From NCBI RefSeq assembly GCF_016772415.1, contig NZ_JAGSGD010000001.1, positions 3,621,501 to 3,685,500 of the forward strand: a stretch of DNA of 64,000 bases, given 5' to 3'. Every line of letters begins with the position of its first letter. Positions within the stretch are counted from its first letter, which is position 1. This document shows, piece by piece, positions 16,935-25,184 of this stretch. The DNA is from Phenylobacterium glaciei. GTDB lineage: Bacteria > Pseudomonadota > Alphaproteobacteria > Caulobacterales > Caulobacteraceae. Under the pieces are notes generated by a model that was given only the letters and a program-made list of their open reading frames with translations, was not told the DNA's origin and did not search any database. Both the position numbers and the translations under genes were made by a program.

Positions 16935-19900
16935 ATGATCGATCCCTCCGAAGCCGCGCGGCTCCAGGCGCTGGACGACTACGACGTGCTGGACAGCGCG
17001 CCCGAGGCGGCCTTCGACCGGCTGACGGCGCTTGCCGCAGATCTGTTCCGCGCGCCCATCGCCCTGGTGTCCCTGGTGGACGCCGAGCGCCAGTGGTTCA
17101 AGTCCCGCCACGGCCTGGACGCCACCCAGACCCCGCGGTCCCAGGCCTTCTGCGCCCACGCCCTGCCCCTGGCGCCCGGCTCGACCCTGGTGGTGCAGGA
17201 CGCCACCCGCGACCCGCGCTTCCAGGCCAATCCCCTGGTCACCGGCGAACTCGGCATCCGCTTCTATGCCGGCGCGCTCCTGACCGGCAGCGACGGCCAT
17301 AGCCTGGGCACCCTCTGCGTCATCGACACGAAGGTCCGCCCCGCGCCCGACCCTGAAGACCTTCGGCGCCTGCAGATCCTGGCCAGCATCGTCGTCGATG
17401 AGCTGGAACTGCGCCGCGCCAAGCGCCAGGCCGAGGAGAACCAGCGCCTGGTGGTTATGGCCGAGCGCATGTCCGCGGTCGGCAACTGGCGTTATCGGTC
17501 CGACACCGGGCACATAACCTGGTCCGATGAGGTCTACCAGATCCACGGCGTGACCCGCGAAAACTTCGATCCGGCCTATGGCGAGGCCGTCAACTTCTAC
17601 GTCGACGGCGATCGCGAGCGGGTCGATCAGGAAGTCGGCGAAGCCCTTCGCACCGGCGGAGGGTTCAAGCTCAACGCCCGCCTTCGGCGCCCCGACGGCG
17701 AGGTGCGCGAGGTTCTCTGCAAGGCAGAGTGCATCCGCGGCGGCAGGGACGAGGTGATCGGCCTCCAGGGCGTCTTCCAGGACGTGACACAGCAGACGCA
17801 GACCCTACGCGACCTGGAGACCCTGGTCCGCCGCGCGGAGGCCGCCGAGTCGGTGGCCCGCCTCGGCAACTGGCGCCTGGACGTCCGCACCCGCGAGCTG
17901 ACCTGGTCGCCGCAGATGTACGAGATCTACGGCCTGTCGCCCGACGCGCCGCTGAACCCGGAGGCGGTTCTCGCCCTCTATCACCCCGACGACGTCGCGC
18001 TGGGCACGGCGCGGATCGCGCGCCAGCTTCTCACCGGCGAGTCGGTTGAAGGCGCCATCACCCGCATTCTCCGCGATGGAGAGGTTCGCTACCTCTCGTA
18101 CAATTCACGGTCCGAGCGCGGGCCGGACGGTGAAATCCTGGCCCTGGTGGGCACCTCGGTGGACATCACGCGCCAGCACGAGGCCGAGATAGCCCTGGCC
18201 GAGAGCGAGGCCAAGTACCGCGCCCTGGCCGAGCACTCGACCGATATCCTGGTGCGCTTCGGCCCCGATGGCCTGATCCGCTATATCTCGCCGGCCTGCC
18301 GCAGACTGGGCCTTGATCCCGACGAAGAGGTGGGGCGTCCTATCGCCCGCCTGATGGTTGCCGAGAGCGAGCAACATCCCGCCGCCCTCCTCGCCGCCCT
18401 GTTCAGCGGCGCCGAAATCGACACATCGGCGCCCCGGCAACACGAGATTCTTACCCAAGACGGCCGTGTGGTCTGGCTTGAGGGTAGCCCCAGCCTGGTC
18501 CGGAATGAGAGCGGGGAGGTGGTGGAGGTCGTCACCGTCCTGCGCGACATCACCGCCCGGCACGAAATCGAGGCGGCCCTGGCCCAGAGTGAGCGCCGCT
18601 TCCGCACCCTGACCACCAACGCGCCCGACATGATCAGCGAGATGCGGCTCGACGGGACGCTGACCTATGTCTCGCCCGCCAGCTTGGCGATCCTGGGCTT
18701 CGCGCCGCAGGAGATGATCGGCCGCAAGCCCTCGTCCTTCATGCACCCGGAAGACGCGGCCCGCGTGCTGGAAATGTGCCGGGTGGTCTTTGAGTCTCGA
18801 GGCGAGGTCGAGCCCTGGTCGGTGGAGTACCGCGCCTACGGCAAGGCCGGCGAAGAGCTATGGATGGAGTCCAAACCCACCTTCGTCACCGATCCCGCAA
18901 GCGGCCGCTACGTGGGCCTTACCGACGTCATGCGCGACGTCACCTCCCGCAAAGCGCTGGAAGCGGAACTTCGCTTGGCTCAGGCCGACGCAGAGGCCGC
19001 CACGGCGGTAAAGACCGAATTCCTGGCCAATATGAGCCACGAACTGCGCACCCCGCTCACCAGCATCCTCGGCTTCACCAGCCTGGCCGGCGAGCAGCCT
19101 GACCTCGCGCCGCTGACGCGCACCTATGTCGAGCGGGTCAGCGGAGCCAGCCGCGCCCTCCTCTGCACGGTCAACGACATCCTCGACTTCTCCAAGTTGG
19201 AGGCCGGCCAGGTCAACATCCAGCCGCAACCGGTGTCGCTGGCCAAACTCGCCCGGGCGACCCTGGACCTGTTCACGCCCCAGGCAGGCGCCAAGGACCT
19301 GGCGCTCACCCTGGACGGCGAGGCCGCCGACCTGACCCTGTCCGTCGATCCCGACCGCATCCGCCAGATTCTGCTGAACCTGGTGAGCAACGCCGTGAAG
19401 TTCACACAGTCCGGCGGCGTCACCCTGCGCACCCGCTACGACGGCGGGACCCTGCGCGTCGAGGTGATCGACACCGGCGCCGGCATCCCGTCCGACAAGC
19501 AGGACCGCCTGTTCCAACGCTTCTCCCAGGTCGACGGCGCCCTCACCCGCGCCCACGGCGGCACGGGCCTGGGCCTGGCCATCTGCAAGGGCCTGGTGGA
19601 GGCAATGGGCGGCCAGATCGGCGCCGACAGCGTCGTGGATCAGGGCAGCCGCTTCTGGTTCACCATCCCCGCGCCCCTGGCCCAAGCGCCGCAAGCCACC
19701 CTGGACGGCTCGGCCGCGACCCAGCCGACCTTCGTCGGCGTCCGGGTGCTGGTGGCGGACGATCACCCGGCCAACCGTGAGCTGGCCCGGCTGTTCCTGG
19801 CCGGCGTCGGGGCCGAGGTCACCGAGGCCTGTGACGGCGAGGAGGCCGTGGCCCTGGCCGCCGAGCAACCCTTCGACGTCATCCTCATGGACATCCGCAT

Positions 19901-20258
19901 GCCGCGCCTCGACGGCCCCGGCGCTCTGCGGGCCATCCGCGCCGCGCCGGGCCCGAATGACGCCACACCTATCCTGGCCTTCACCGCCGATGCCGAGCAC
20001 GAAAGCCAGCTGTTGGCCGCGGGCTTCCAGGATGTCGTGGCCAAGCCTCTGCAGCCCGGCGTCCTGATCGCCGCGGTGGCGCGCGCCTCAGACTTCACCC
20101 CCCAGCCGTGGAGCGCGGCCCATGCCGGCTTGGCCCCGCATCCTGGTCGCCGAGGACGACGGCGGGGTCCGCGACGTGATCCGCACCCGCCTGGAAATGG
20201 CGGGCTACGAGACCCACACAGCCCGGACCGGCGTGGAGGCGTTGAAGCGGGTGCTTGA
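16935..20258 (+). CDS. Hybrid sensor histidine kinase (GAF - four PAS - HisKA - HATPase - receiver)
   Basis: From ATG 16935 the protein has about 1107 residues: a GAF domain (20-155), four PAS/PAC units (about 185-665), HisKA with MSHELRTPLTSILGF and phospho-acceptor His702, HATPase with NLVSNAVKF and GTGLGLAICKGLVEAMGG, then a receiver domain (about 935-1050) with phospho-acceptor Asp986 in LMDIRMP. No TM helix is seen, so it is a soluble sensor. An upstream GTG (16890) would add 15 residues. The last ~50 residues are Arg/Pro/Gly-rich and read out of frame through the next gene, so the natural C-terminus is doubtful. A 6-C run at 20098-20103 marks the junction. Confidence 0.85.
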   Translation: MIDPSEAARLQALDDYDVLDSAPEAAFDRLTALAADLFRAPIALVSLVDAERQWFKSRHGLDATQTPRSQAFCAHALPLAPGSTLVVQDATRDPRFQANPLVTGELGIRFYAGALLTGSDGHSLGTLCVIDTKVRPAPDPEDLRRLQILASIVVDELELRRAKRQAEENQRLVVMAERMSAVGNWRYRSDTGHITWSDEVYQIHGVTRENFDPAYGEAVNFYVDGDRERVDQEVGEALRTGGGFKLNARLRRPDGEVREVLCKAECIRGGRDEVIGLQGVFQDVTQQTQTLRDLETLVRRAEAAESVARLGNWRLDVRTRELTWSPQMYEIYGLSPDAPLNPEAVLALYHPDDVALGTARIARQLLTGESVEGAITRILRDGEVRYLSYNSRSERGPDGEILALVGTSVDITRQHEAEIALAESEAKYRALAEHSTDILVRFGPDGLIRYISPACRRLGLDPDEEVGRPIARLMVAESEQHPAALLAALFSGAEIDTSAPRQHEILTQDGRVVWLEGSPSLVRNESGEVVEVVTVLRDITARHEIEAALAQSERRFRTLTTNAPDMISEMRLDGTLTYVSPASLAILGFAPQEMIGRKPSSFMHPEDAARVLEMCRVVFESRGEVEPWSVEYRAYGKAGEELWMESKPTFVTDPASGRYVGLTDVMRDVTSRKALEAELRLAQADAEAATAVKTEFLANMSHELRTPLTSILGFTSLAGEQPDLAPLTRTYVERVSGASRALLCTVNDILDFSKLEAGQVNIQPQPVSLAKLARATLDLFTPQAGAKDLALTLDGEAADLTLSVDPDRIRQILLNLVSNAVKFTQSGGVTLRTRYDGGTLRVEVIDTGAGIPSDKQDRLFQRFSQVDGALTRAHGGTGLGLAICKGLVEAMGGQIGADSVVDQGSRFWFTIPAPLAQAPQATLDGSAATQPTFVGVRVLVADDHPANRELARLFLAGVGAEVTEACDGEEAVALAAEQPFDVILMDIRMPRLDGPGALRAIRAAPGPNDATPILAFTADAEHESQLLAAGFQDVVAKPLQPGVLIAAVARASDFTPQPWSAAHAGLAPHPGRRGRRRGPRRDPHPPGNGGLRDPHSPDRRGGVEAGA

Positions 20259-20562
20259 GCTCAAGCCTCAGGGTCTGGTGCTGGACATCAACATGCCTGA
20301 GCTGGACGGCTTCGGGGTGCTCACCGCGCTGCGGGCGAGGCCCGAGCTGAAGTTTCCACCAACCCTTATGCTCACCGCGCGCCATGCCCCCGACGACGTT
20401 CGCCGCGCCGTCGCCCTGGGCGCCAAGGACTACCTGACCAAGCCCTTCAACGAGAGCCAGCTGTTGGCCCGGGTCGCCCGCCTGCTGCGCCCGCCGATCC
20501 CGCCGGCGGCCCCGGCGCCGTTGACCCCACTGGCTCTTCGCAAGGACGACCTGCTGCTGTAG
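20122..20562 (+). CDS. Single-domain response regulator / receiver
   Basis: The 146-residue protein is a CheY-like receiver: ILVAEDDGGVRDVI at the N-terminus, phospho-acceptor Asp55 in LVLDINMPELDG, Thr in MLTARH and Lys in DYLTKPFNESQL. A Pro/Ala-rich tail of ~25 residues follows. It has no output domain. It overlaps the 3' end of the hybrid kinase by 137 bases in another frame. Upstream of its ATG the same frame stays open back to the 6-C run in the kinase, so it may once have been the second receiver of one longer protein. It probably takes phosphate from that kinase. Confidence 0.85.
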   Translation: MPAWPRILVAEDDGGVRDVIRTRLEMAGYETHTARTGVEALKRVLELKPQGLVLDINMPELDGFGVLTALRARPELKFPPTLMLTARHAPDDVRRAVALGAKDYLTKPFNESQLLARVARLLRPPIPPAAPAPLTPLALRKDDLLL

Positions 20563-20606
20563 CAACGTCTGTCGCTCCCGCGCGTTGGGCCGCGCGGAGG
20601 GCTCCC

Positions 20607-21389
20607 ATGCGACTGTCGATCCAGGCCGACCTGACCTACCACTTCGAGCACCCTTCCGAGGTTCTGTTGCTGCTGGAGGCCGCCCGCGCGCCCGACCAGG
20701 CGATCCATTCCGAGCGCCTGAGCCTCAGCCCTGCCGCCGAGATCGCCCGCCTGGACGACAGCGTCACCGGCGAACGCCGCGCGGTGTTCACCGGCCACGG
20801 CGAGGTGGCGATCTCCTACACGGCCAAGGTCGAACTGCTGGCCCGCGACGCCAATCTGAAGGGCGCCGCCACCACCCGGGTCCGCGACCTGCCCGGCGAA
20901 GCCCTGCGCTATCTTCGCGCCAGCCGCTACTGCCCCTCGGACCGCTTCGAGGCCTTTGTCAGCACGGAGTTCAGCCACCTCCAGGGCGGCGACAAGGTGG
21001 CCGCCATCGTCGAGTGGATCGGCGGGCACCTGGCCTATGAGGCCGGCGTCAGCGACGCCACGACGACCGCCATGGACACCTTCGTGGACCGCGCGGGCGT
21101 CTGCCGCGACTTCACCCACCTGGCCATCAGCCTGTGCCGCGCCGCCGAAATCCCGGCCCGCGCCGTCAGCGCCTATGCCTGGAAGCTGGAGCCGCCGGAC
21201 CTGCACGCCGTGGCCGAGGTCTATCTGGGCGGACGCTGGCGGCTGATCGACGCCACCGGCCTGGCCCCCATCGACGGCCTGGTTCGGGTCGCCACCGGCC
21301 TGGACGCCGCCGACATCGCCTTCATGACCATTTTCGGCAAGGCCGACCTGGTCAGCCAGAGCTTCACCATCGAGCAGACCAAGGGCTAG
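20607..21389 (+). CDS. Transglutaminase-like protease-fold protein
   Basis: The 260-residue protein combines an N-terminal beta-strand region (1-100) with a transglutaminase-like core. The catalytic triad is visible: Cys166 in GVCRDFTHL, His200 in DLHAVAEVYL and Asp215 in LIDATG. Bacterial proteins of this type are mostly uncharacterised cysteine peptidases or amidases and sit next to diverse genes. It has no signal peptide. It is 45 bases downstream of the response regulator and ends exactly where an inverted repeat begins (the stop codon is the first three bases of the left arm). Confidence 0.82.
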   Translation: MRLSIQADLTYHFEHPSEVLLLLEAARAPDQAIHSERLSLSPAAEIARLDDSVTGERRAVFTGHGEVAISYTAKVELLARDANLKGAATTRVRDLPGEALRYLRASRYCPSDRFEAFVSTEFSHLQGGDKVAAIVEWIGGHLAYEAGVSDATTTAMDTFVDRAGVCRDFTHLAISLCRAAEIPARAVSAYAWKLEPPDLHAVAEVYLGGRWRLIDATGLAPIDGLVRVATGLDAADIAFMTIFGKADLVSQSFTIEQTKG

Positions 21390-21438
21390 AGCATGTCAGG
21401 CGCAAGTGGGAACCGGTTCGCCGCCCGGACATGCTCTA
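21387..21438. repeat. Palindromic intergenic repeat, GCATGTC type
   Basis: Perfect 11-base arms TAGAGCATGTC (21387-21397) and GACATGCTCTA (21428-21438) enclose a centre with GTGGGAACCGGTT. The same architecture, with a GTGGGAACCGGTT-like core, is familiar from intergenic palindromes in other alphaproteobacteria. The left arm supplies the stop codon of the transglutaminase-like gene. No poly-T follows, so it is a REP-like element rather than a simple terminator, though it could still fold in RNA. Confidence 0.75.
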
Positions 21439-21450
21439 ACTTCAAGGAGA

Positions 21451-21502
21451 TAGACCCTTTTTGTCGGGTCAGGTTGATTCAACCTGACCCGGAAAGGGTC
21501 TA
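21451..21502. repeat. Second palindromic intergenic repeat, AGACCCTTT type
   Basis: Outer arms TAGACCCTTT (21451-21460) and AAAGGGTCTA (21493-21502) surround an inner perfect palindrome with 12-base arms (21466-21477 and 21479-21490) and a one-base centre. It begins 12 bases after the first element, and its right end is only four bases from the ATG of the next gene, so any folded form would affect that gene's leader. Confidence 0.75.
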
Positions 21503-21506
21503 GGCG

Positions 21507-22409
21507 ATGCCCAAGCCCCTCGACGCCATCGTCATCGGCGCCGGGCCTGCCGGCCTGACCGCCGCCATCTATCTCGCCCGCTTCCGCCGTCAGGTCCTGG
21601 TGCTGCACGACGGCGATAGCCGGGCGGCCTGGATTCCCCGCAGCCACAACCATCCAGGCTTTCCGGGCGGGATCGTCGGAACCGACCTGCTGGACCGCAT
21701 CCGCCGCCAAGCCGAGGCGTTCGGGGCGCGGATCGAGAGCGCGCAGGTCACCGGGCTCATGGTGGAGGGAGACGGCTTCCAGATCGCCACAACAGGCCGC
21801 ACGCTCACCGCCCGCGCCGTGATCCTCGCCACCGGCGTCGTCGACCGGCTGCCCGACCTGCCGGGCGTCGAGGCCGCAGTGCGCCGCTCTCTGGTGCGCA
21901 TCTGCCCGATCTGCGACGGCTTCGAGGTCACCGGCCAGGCGGTGGCGGTGATCGGCGACAGCGCGCTCGGCGCCGGTGAGGCCCTGTTCCTGCAGACCTA
22001 TTCTGACGACGTCACCCTGATCCACACCGGGGCCGCCGACGCCCTGACCGCCGATGACCGGCGTAAACTGGCCAAGTCCGGGGCGCGCCTGATCGAGGGA
22101 TCTATCGAAGAAGTGGTGCTCGACAACGACCGGCTCACGGCGCTGGCCTTCACCGACCATGGGCGGCTGGAATTCGACGCGGTCTATACCGCGCTCGGCG
22201 TCGATCCGCGTACGGAGCTCGCCGTCCAGGCCGGCGCCCGGCTGGGCGACGACCGCCGCCTGATCGTCGATGAGCACCAGCAGACCACCGTGGCCGGCCT
22301 CTACGCCGCCGGCGACCTGGTGCGCGGCCTCAACCAGATCAGCACCGCCCAGGGCGAGGCCGCCATCGCCGCCACCGCCCTGCACAATCGGCTGCGCGAA
22401 GCCGAGTAG
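21507..22409 (+). CDS. Thioredoxin reductase-like FAD/NAD(P) oxidoreductase
   Basis: The 300-residue protein is a class II pyridine nucleotide-disulfide oxidoreductase. The FAD Rossmann motif is GAGPAG (11-16), a redox-active pair is C133-P-I-C136, the NAD(P) site lies around [13 protein letters not shown], and the C-terminal FAD motif is AAGDLVRG. The CPIC active site differs from the CAxC of housekeeping TrxB, so this is more likely a relative acting on another thiol or flavin partner. The gene stands alone. A palindromic repeat ends four bases before its ATG, leaving little space for a normal ribosome site. Confidence 0.85.
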   Translation: MPKPLDAIVIGAGPAGLTAAIYLARFRRQVLVLHDGDSRAAWIPRSHNHPGFPGGIVGTDLLDRIRRQAEAFGARIESAQVTGLMVEGDGFQIATTGRTLTARAVILATGVVDRLPDLPGVEAAVRRSLVRICPICDGFEVTGQAVAVIGDSALGAGEALFLQTYSDDVTLIHTGAADALTADDRRKLAKSGARLIEGSIEEVVLDNDRLTALAFTDHGRLEFDAVYTALGVDPRTELAVQAGARLGDDRRLIVDEHQQTTVAGLYAAGDLVRGLNQISTAQGEAAIAATALHNRLREAE

Positions 22410-22462
22410 CCGCCCACGCGAACTCCCTAGCCCCCCGCGCCGATCCCGGCTTTGATCGGCTC

Positions 22463-23047
22463 ATGACCGACGCCACCACCCTGGCCGCCATCGCCTCGGC
22501 CCTCGTGGCCGTCCTCGCCCTGATCGGCGGCGGTTTGCGCTGGCGCGACCAGGCCCTGCGCCGTGACGATGTCCACGCCTGGGCCGACCGGGCCATCGAC
22601 GCCCTGCAGTCCCTCGTCCTGCTCACCAGCCTGCGCACCGATCAGATTCCCGCGGAATCCGCGCGAGAGCGTTTGACGCAGATCGTGTTCGCCACTTCGG
22701 TGCTCACCGAGCAGGGCCGGCTGTTCTTCCGCAACCAGGCCGACGGACCGTTCGGACGCGAGAAGCCGCGCGCCTATCGCGGCCGCCGCCCGCAGATCCT
22801 CGACAAGCTGATCGCCGCCCACAACGTCGCCCTGCGCCTGCCCCAGGCCGACGCGGGCGAGCAGGCCCAACTCGCCTTGGTGGCCGAGGACGCGCTCAAG
22901 GACTTCGTCTCCCTGATCCAGCAGGAGGTCGGCCGCAGCCGCTCGGCCCACCCTGGCCCCGGCAAGCCCGGCGACGGCACGGATCTGGATTTGCTCATCT
23001 CACGCCTGGATTCCGGGCGACTCGCCGAGCGCCGACGAGCGCGTTGA
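22463..23047 (+). CDS. Hypothetical membrane-anchored protein
   Basis: The 194-residue protein has one N-terminal TM helix (about 5-25, LAAIASALVAVLALIGGGL) followed by a basic patch and a soluble helical domain. I do not recognise the domain. Helix-rich segments at about 50-160 contain alternating charges, and the C-terminus is Arg-rich. GC bias at the third position matches neighbours, so it is a real gene. The start at 22463 lies 53 bases after the flavoprotein stop. The N-in or N-out direction is not clear. Confidence 0.62.
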   Translation: MTDATTLAAIASALVAVLALIGGGLRWRDQALRRDDVHAWADRAIDALQSLVLLTSLRTDQIPAESARERLTQIVFATSVLTEQGRLFFRNQADGPFGREKPRAYRGRRPQILDKLIAAHNVALRLPQADAGEQAQLALVAEDALKDFVSLIQQEVGRSRSAHPGPGKPGDGTDLDLLISRLDSGRLAERRRAR

Positions 23048-23066
23048 GTTCGGCGAACGGGAGTCT

Positions 23067-23083
23067 TTGCTGCGTTGCAGCAA
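23067..23083. promoter_or_regulatory. PhaR-like operator (CTGC-N3-GCAG)
   Basis: The perfect inverted repeat TTGCTGC-GTT-GCAGCAA is centred 75 bases upstream of the esterase ATG. Its core CTGC-N3-GCAG matches the motif reported for PhaR, the polyhydroxybutyrate-sensing repressor of Paracoccus denitrificans and related alphaproteobacteria. No other intergenic copy was noticed by eye in this window. Confidence 0.6.
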
Positions 23084-23149
23084 CGATCTATGCTGCACCT
23101 GCGTTTCCGTTAGGTCAGCGCCCTTCGGCCTTGGCGCGAAAGGCTCCCC

Positions 23150-24274
23150 ATGCGTCCCCTCTCCGACACCCTGCTGCGGCTGACCGCCTTGCGCGAGGCG
23201 GGCGCCGCCATTGGAACCCGCTCCGGCTCCCAGCGCCTGACGGAGCTCACTGGCTTTGGCGGCAATCCCGGCGCCCTGCGCGCCTTCGCCTACGTTCCCG
23301 AGCGCCTGCCAAGGAGTGCGCCGCTGGTGGTGGTGCTGCACGGCTGCACCCAAACCGCCTCGGAATACGACCTCGGCGCCGGCTGGTCGGCCCTGGCCGA
23401 GCAGGCCGGCTTCGCCCTGCTTTTCCCCGAGCAGGTCCGGGGCAACAACTTCAACCTCTGCTTCAACTGGTACGAGCCGGGCGATAGCCGCCGCGGCAAG
23501 GGCGAGGCCGCCTCCGTCCGCCAGATGACCGAGGCGATGATCGTCGCCCACGGCCTGGACCGCCGCCGGGTCTTCGTCACGGGCCTGTCGGCGGGCGGCG
23601 CGATGGCCAGCGTCATGCTGGCGACCTATCCGGAGGTGTTCGCAGGCGGTGCGGTGATCGCCGGCCTGCCCTTCGGGGCAGCCGCCTCCGTGCCCGAGGC
23701 CTTCGACCGCATGCGCGGCTATGGCGGCCCGAGCGAGGCGGCCCTAGCGACCGCCATCCGCAAGGCCAGTCCGCACAAGGGCCCCTGGCCCAGCGTCTCG
23801 GTCTGGCATGGTTCAGCCGACTATACGGTCAGTCCGTCGAACGGAGAGGCCGTGCTGGCGCAATGGCGTGGTGTCCACGGTCTGGACCCAGATCCCAGCC
23901 ACACAGAGATAGAGGCCGGCCATACCCGCCGTACCTGGCGCGACGCCAAGGGCCGCGCCCTGCTGGAGCACAACCTGGTGGCCGGCATGGGCCACGGCGT
24001 GCCGCTGAAGCCGGATGGCTCGGCCGGCGGCGGCGTCAGCGGCGCCTACATGCTGGACGTGGGCCTGGCCTCCACCCGCGCCATAGCCGCCGGCTGGGGC
24101 CTGATCGACGAGGCGGAGATTCCGCTGGCCGCTAAGCTGGCGCGGGCGCGGGCGCCGGGCGCAATCGGCCTGCCGCCAGCGCGCAAGCCGACCGCAAAGC
24201 CCACCCTGCCCAATGTCTCGGCCATCGGCACGGTGATCGAGGACGCCCTGCGCAAGGCGGGTTTGATGAAATAG
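23150..24274 (+). CDS. PHB depolymerase-family esterase
   Basis: The 374-residue alpha/beta hydrolase has the nucleophile elbow GLSAGG with Ser147, the oxyanion strand VVLHGCTQT, the acid in GSADYTV and the catalytic His in GMGHGVPL. The LHGCTQ and FNWYEPGD segments are typical of the esterase-PHB (LpqC-like) family, which cleaves poly- or oligo-3-hydroxybutyrate or feruloyl esters. It has no signal peptide, so it should be intracellular. The PhaR-like operator just upstream supports a role in storage-polymer turnover. The C-terminal ~55 residues are Ala/Pro/Lys-rich. It may instead be a general ester hydrolase. Confidence 0.8.
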   Translation: MRPLSDTLLRLTALREAGAAIGTRSGSQRLTELTGFGGNPGALRAFAYVPERLPRSAPLVVVLHGCTQTASEYDLGAGWSALAEQAGFALLFPEQVRGNNFNLCFNWYEPGDSRRGKGEAASVRQMTEAMIVAHGLDRRRVFVTGLSAGGAMASVMLATYPEVFAGGAVIAGLPFGAAASVPEAFDRMRGYGGPSEAALATAIRKASPHKGPWPSVSVWHGSADYTVSPSNGEAVLAQWRGVHGLDPDPSHTEIEAGHTRRTWRDAKGRALLEHNLVAGMGHGVPLKPDGSAGGGVSGAYMLDVGLASTRAIAAGWGLIDEAEIPLAAKLARARAPGAIGLPPARKPTAKPTLPNVSAIGTVIEDALRKAGLMK

Positions 24275-24518
24275 CCGGCCGGCGTCCACGGGCGAGCCGG
24301 CCCTATCCTGGCCGTCATGCCCTCTGGCCCCTGACAGCCACCCTGCCGGCTGATGCTGTCGGGGCGCGGGCCATTAAGGGCGTTGGGCTTGGCCTGTTCC
24401 AAGGCTGCGCCGCTGAAGACAGTTCGCTGGCCTTCGTGGTGGAAGTCTCCAGCCGCTGGCGCGCGATCGCCTTTCCGGTACGACTTGTCCCTCGCGATGA
24501 GTCGCACCGGAGGCGCGG

Positions 24519-25184
24519 ATGCTGATCCTGTTGGGGGTGGCGGTGGTGGTGGCGGGCTTCGCAGCCGGCTTCAATCCGCTGCTCGTGGTGATGGTCTCGG
24601 CCGTGCTCACCGGCATGGCGGCTGGCCTGGCGCCGCTCGAGGTGCTGGCCGCCTTCGGTAAGGCCTTCAACGAGAACCGCTATGTCAGCGCCGCCCTGCT
24701 GGTCCTGCCGGTCATCGGGGTGCTGGAGCGGGCGGGCCTGCAGGAACGCGCCCGGACCCTGATCGCGGGGTTCAGGTCCGTCACGCTGGGCAAGCTGCTG
24801 ATCGGCTACCTGCTGTTCCGCCAGCTCACCGCAGCCCTGGGCCTGACCTCCATCGCCGGCCAGGCGCAGACCATCCGCCCCATCGTCGCCCCCATGGCCG
24901 AGGCGGCGGCTGAGGGCGAGGCCGGCGACCTGCCCGACGAGGACCGCCAGAGGGTCCGGGCGATGGCCGCGGCCACCGACAATATCGGCCTGTTCTTCGG
25001 CGAGGACATCTTCCTGGCCATTGGCTCAATCCTGCTGATGGTGGGCTTCCTGGCCCAGAGCGGCATCGTCATCGAACCCCTGCACCTGTCGCTATGGGCC
25101 ATCCCGTCAGCCATCGTCGCCTTCGTGATCCATTCGCTGCGCCTGGTGCTCTTTGAACGCAAGTTGAGGGGGCGCGACGCGTGA
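24519..25184 (+). CDS. DUF969 family membrane protein
   Basis: The 221-residue protein has about six TM helices. FNPLLVVMVSAVLTGMAAGL at about 18-37 and NRYVSAALLVLPVIGVLERAG are signature segments of DUF969. Together with DUF979 it resembles the two halves of a bigger secondary transporter of the ion-transporter superfamily. Start ATG 24519 has GGAGG at a good distance. The stop overlaps the next gene's GTG by four bases (GTGA). Function of the family is unknown; carbohydrate or amino-acid related transport is a guess. The 244 bases before it hold no gene I can support. Confidence 0.87.
   Translation: MLILLGVAVVVAGFAAGFNPLLVVMVSAVLTGMAAGLAPLEVLAAFGKAFNENRYVSAALLVLPVIGVLERAGLQERARTLIAGFRSVTLGKLLIGYLLFRQLTAALGLTSIAGQAQTIRPIVAPMAEAAAEGEAGDLPDEDRQRVRAMAAATDNIGLFFGEDIFLAIGSILLMVGFLAQSGIVIEPLHLSLWAIPSAIVAFVIHSLRLVLFERKLRGRDA

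Noticed and set aside
24275..24518. Riboswitch or small RNA in the gap before the DUF969 operon
   Set aside because: I found no conserved aptamer motif; the GGCCGGC repeats near 24275 are too short to support a structure.
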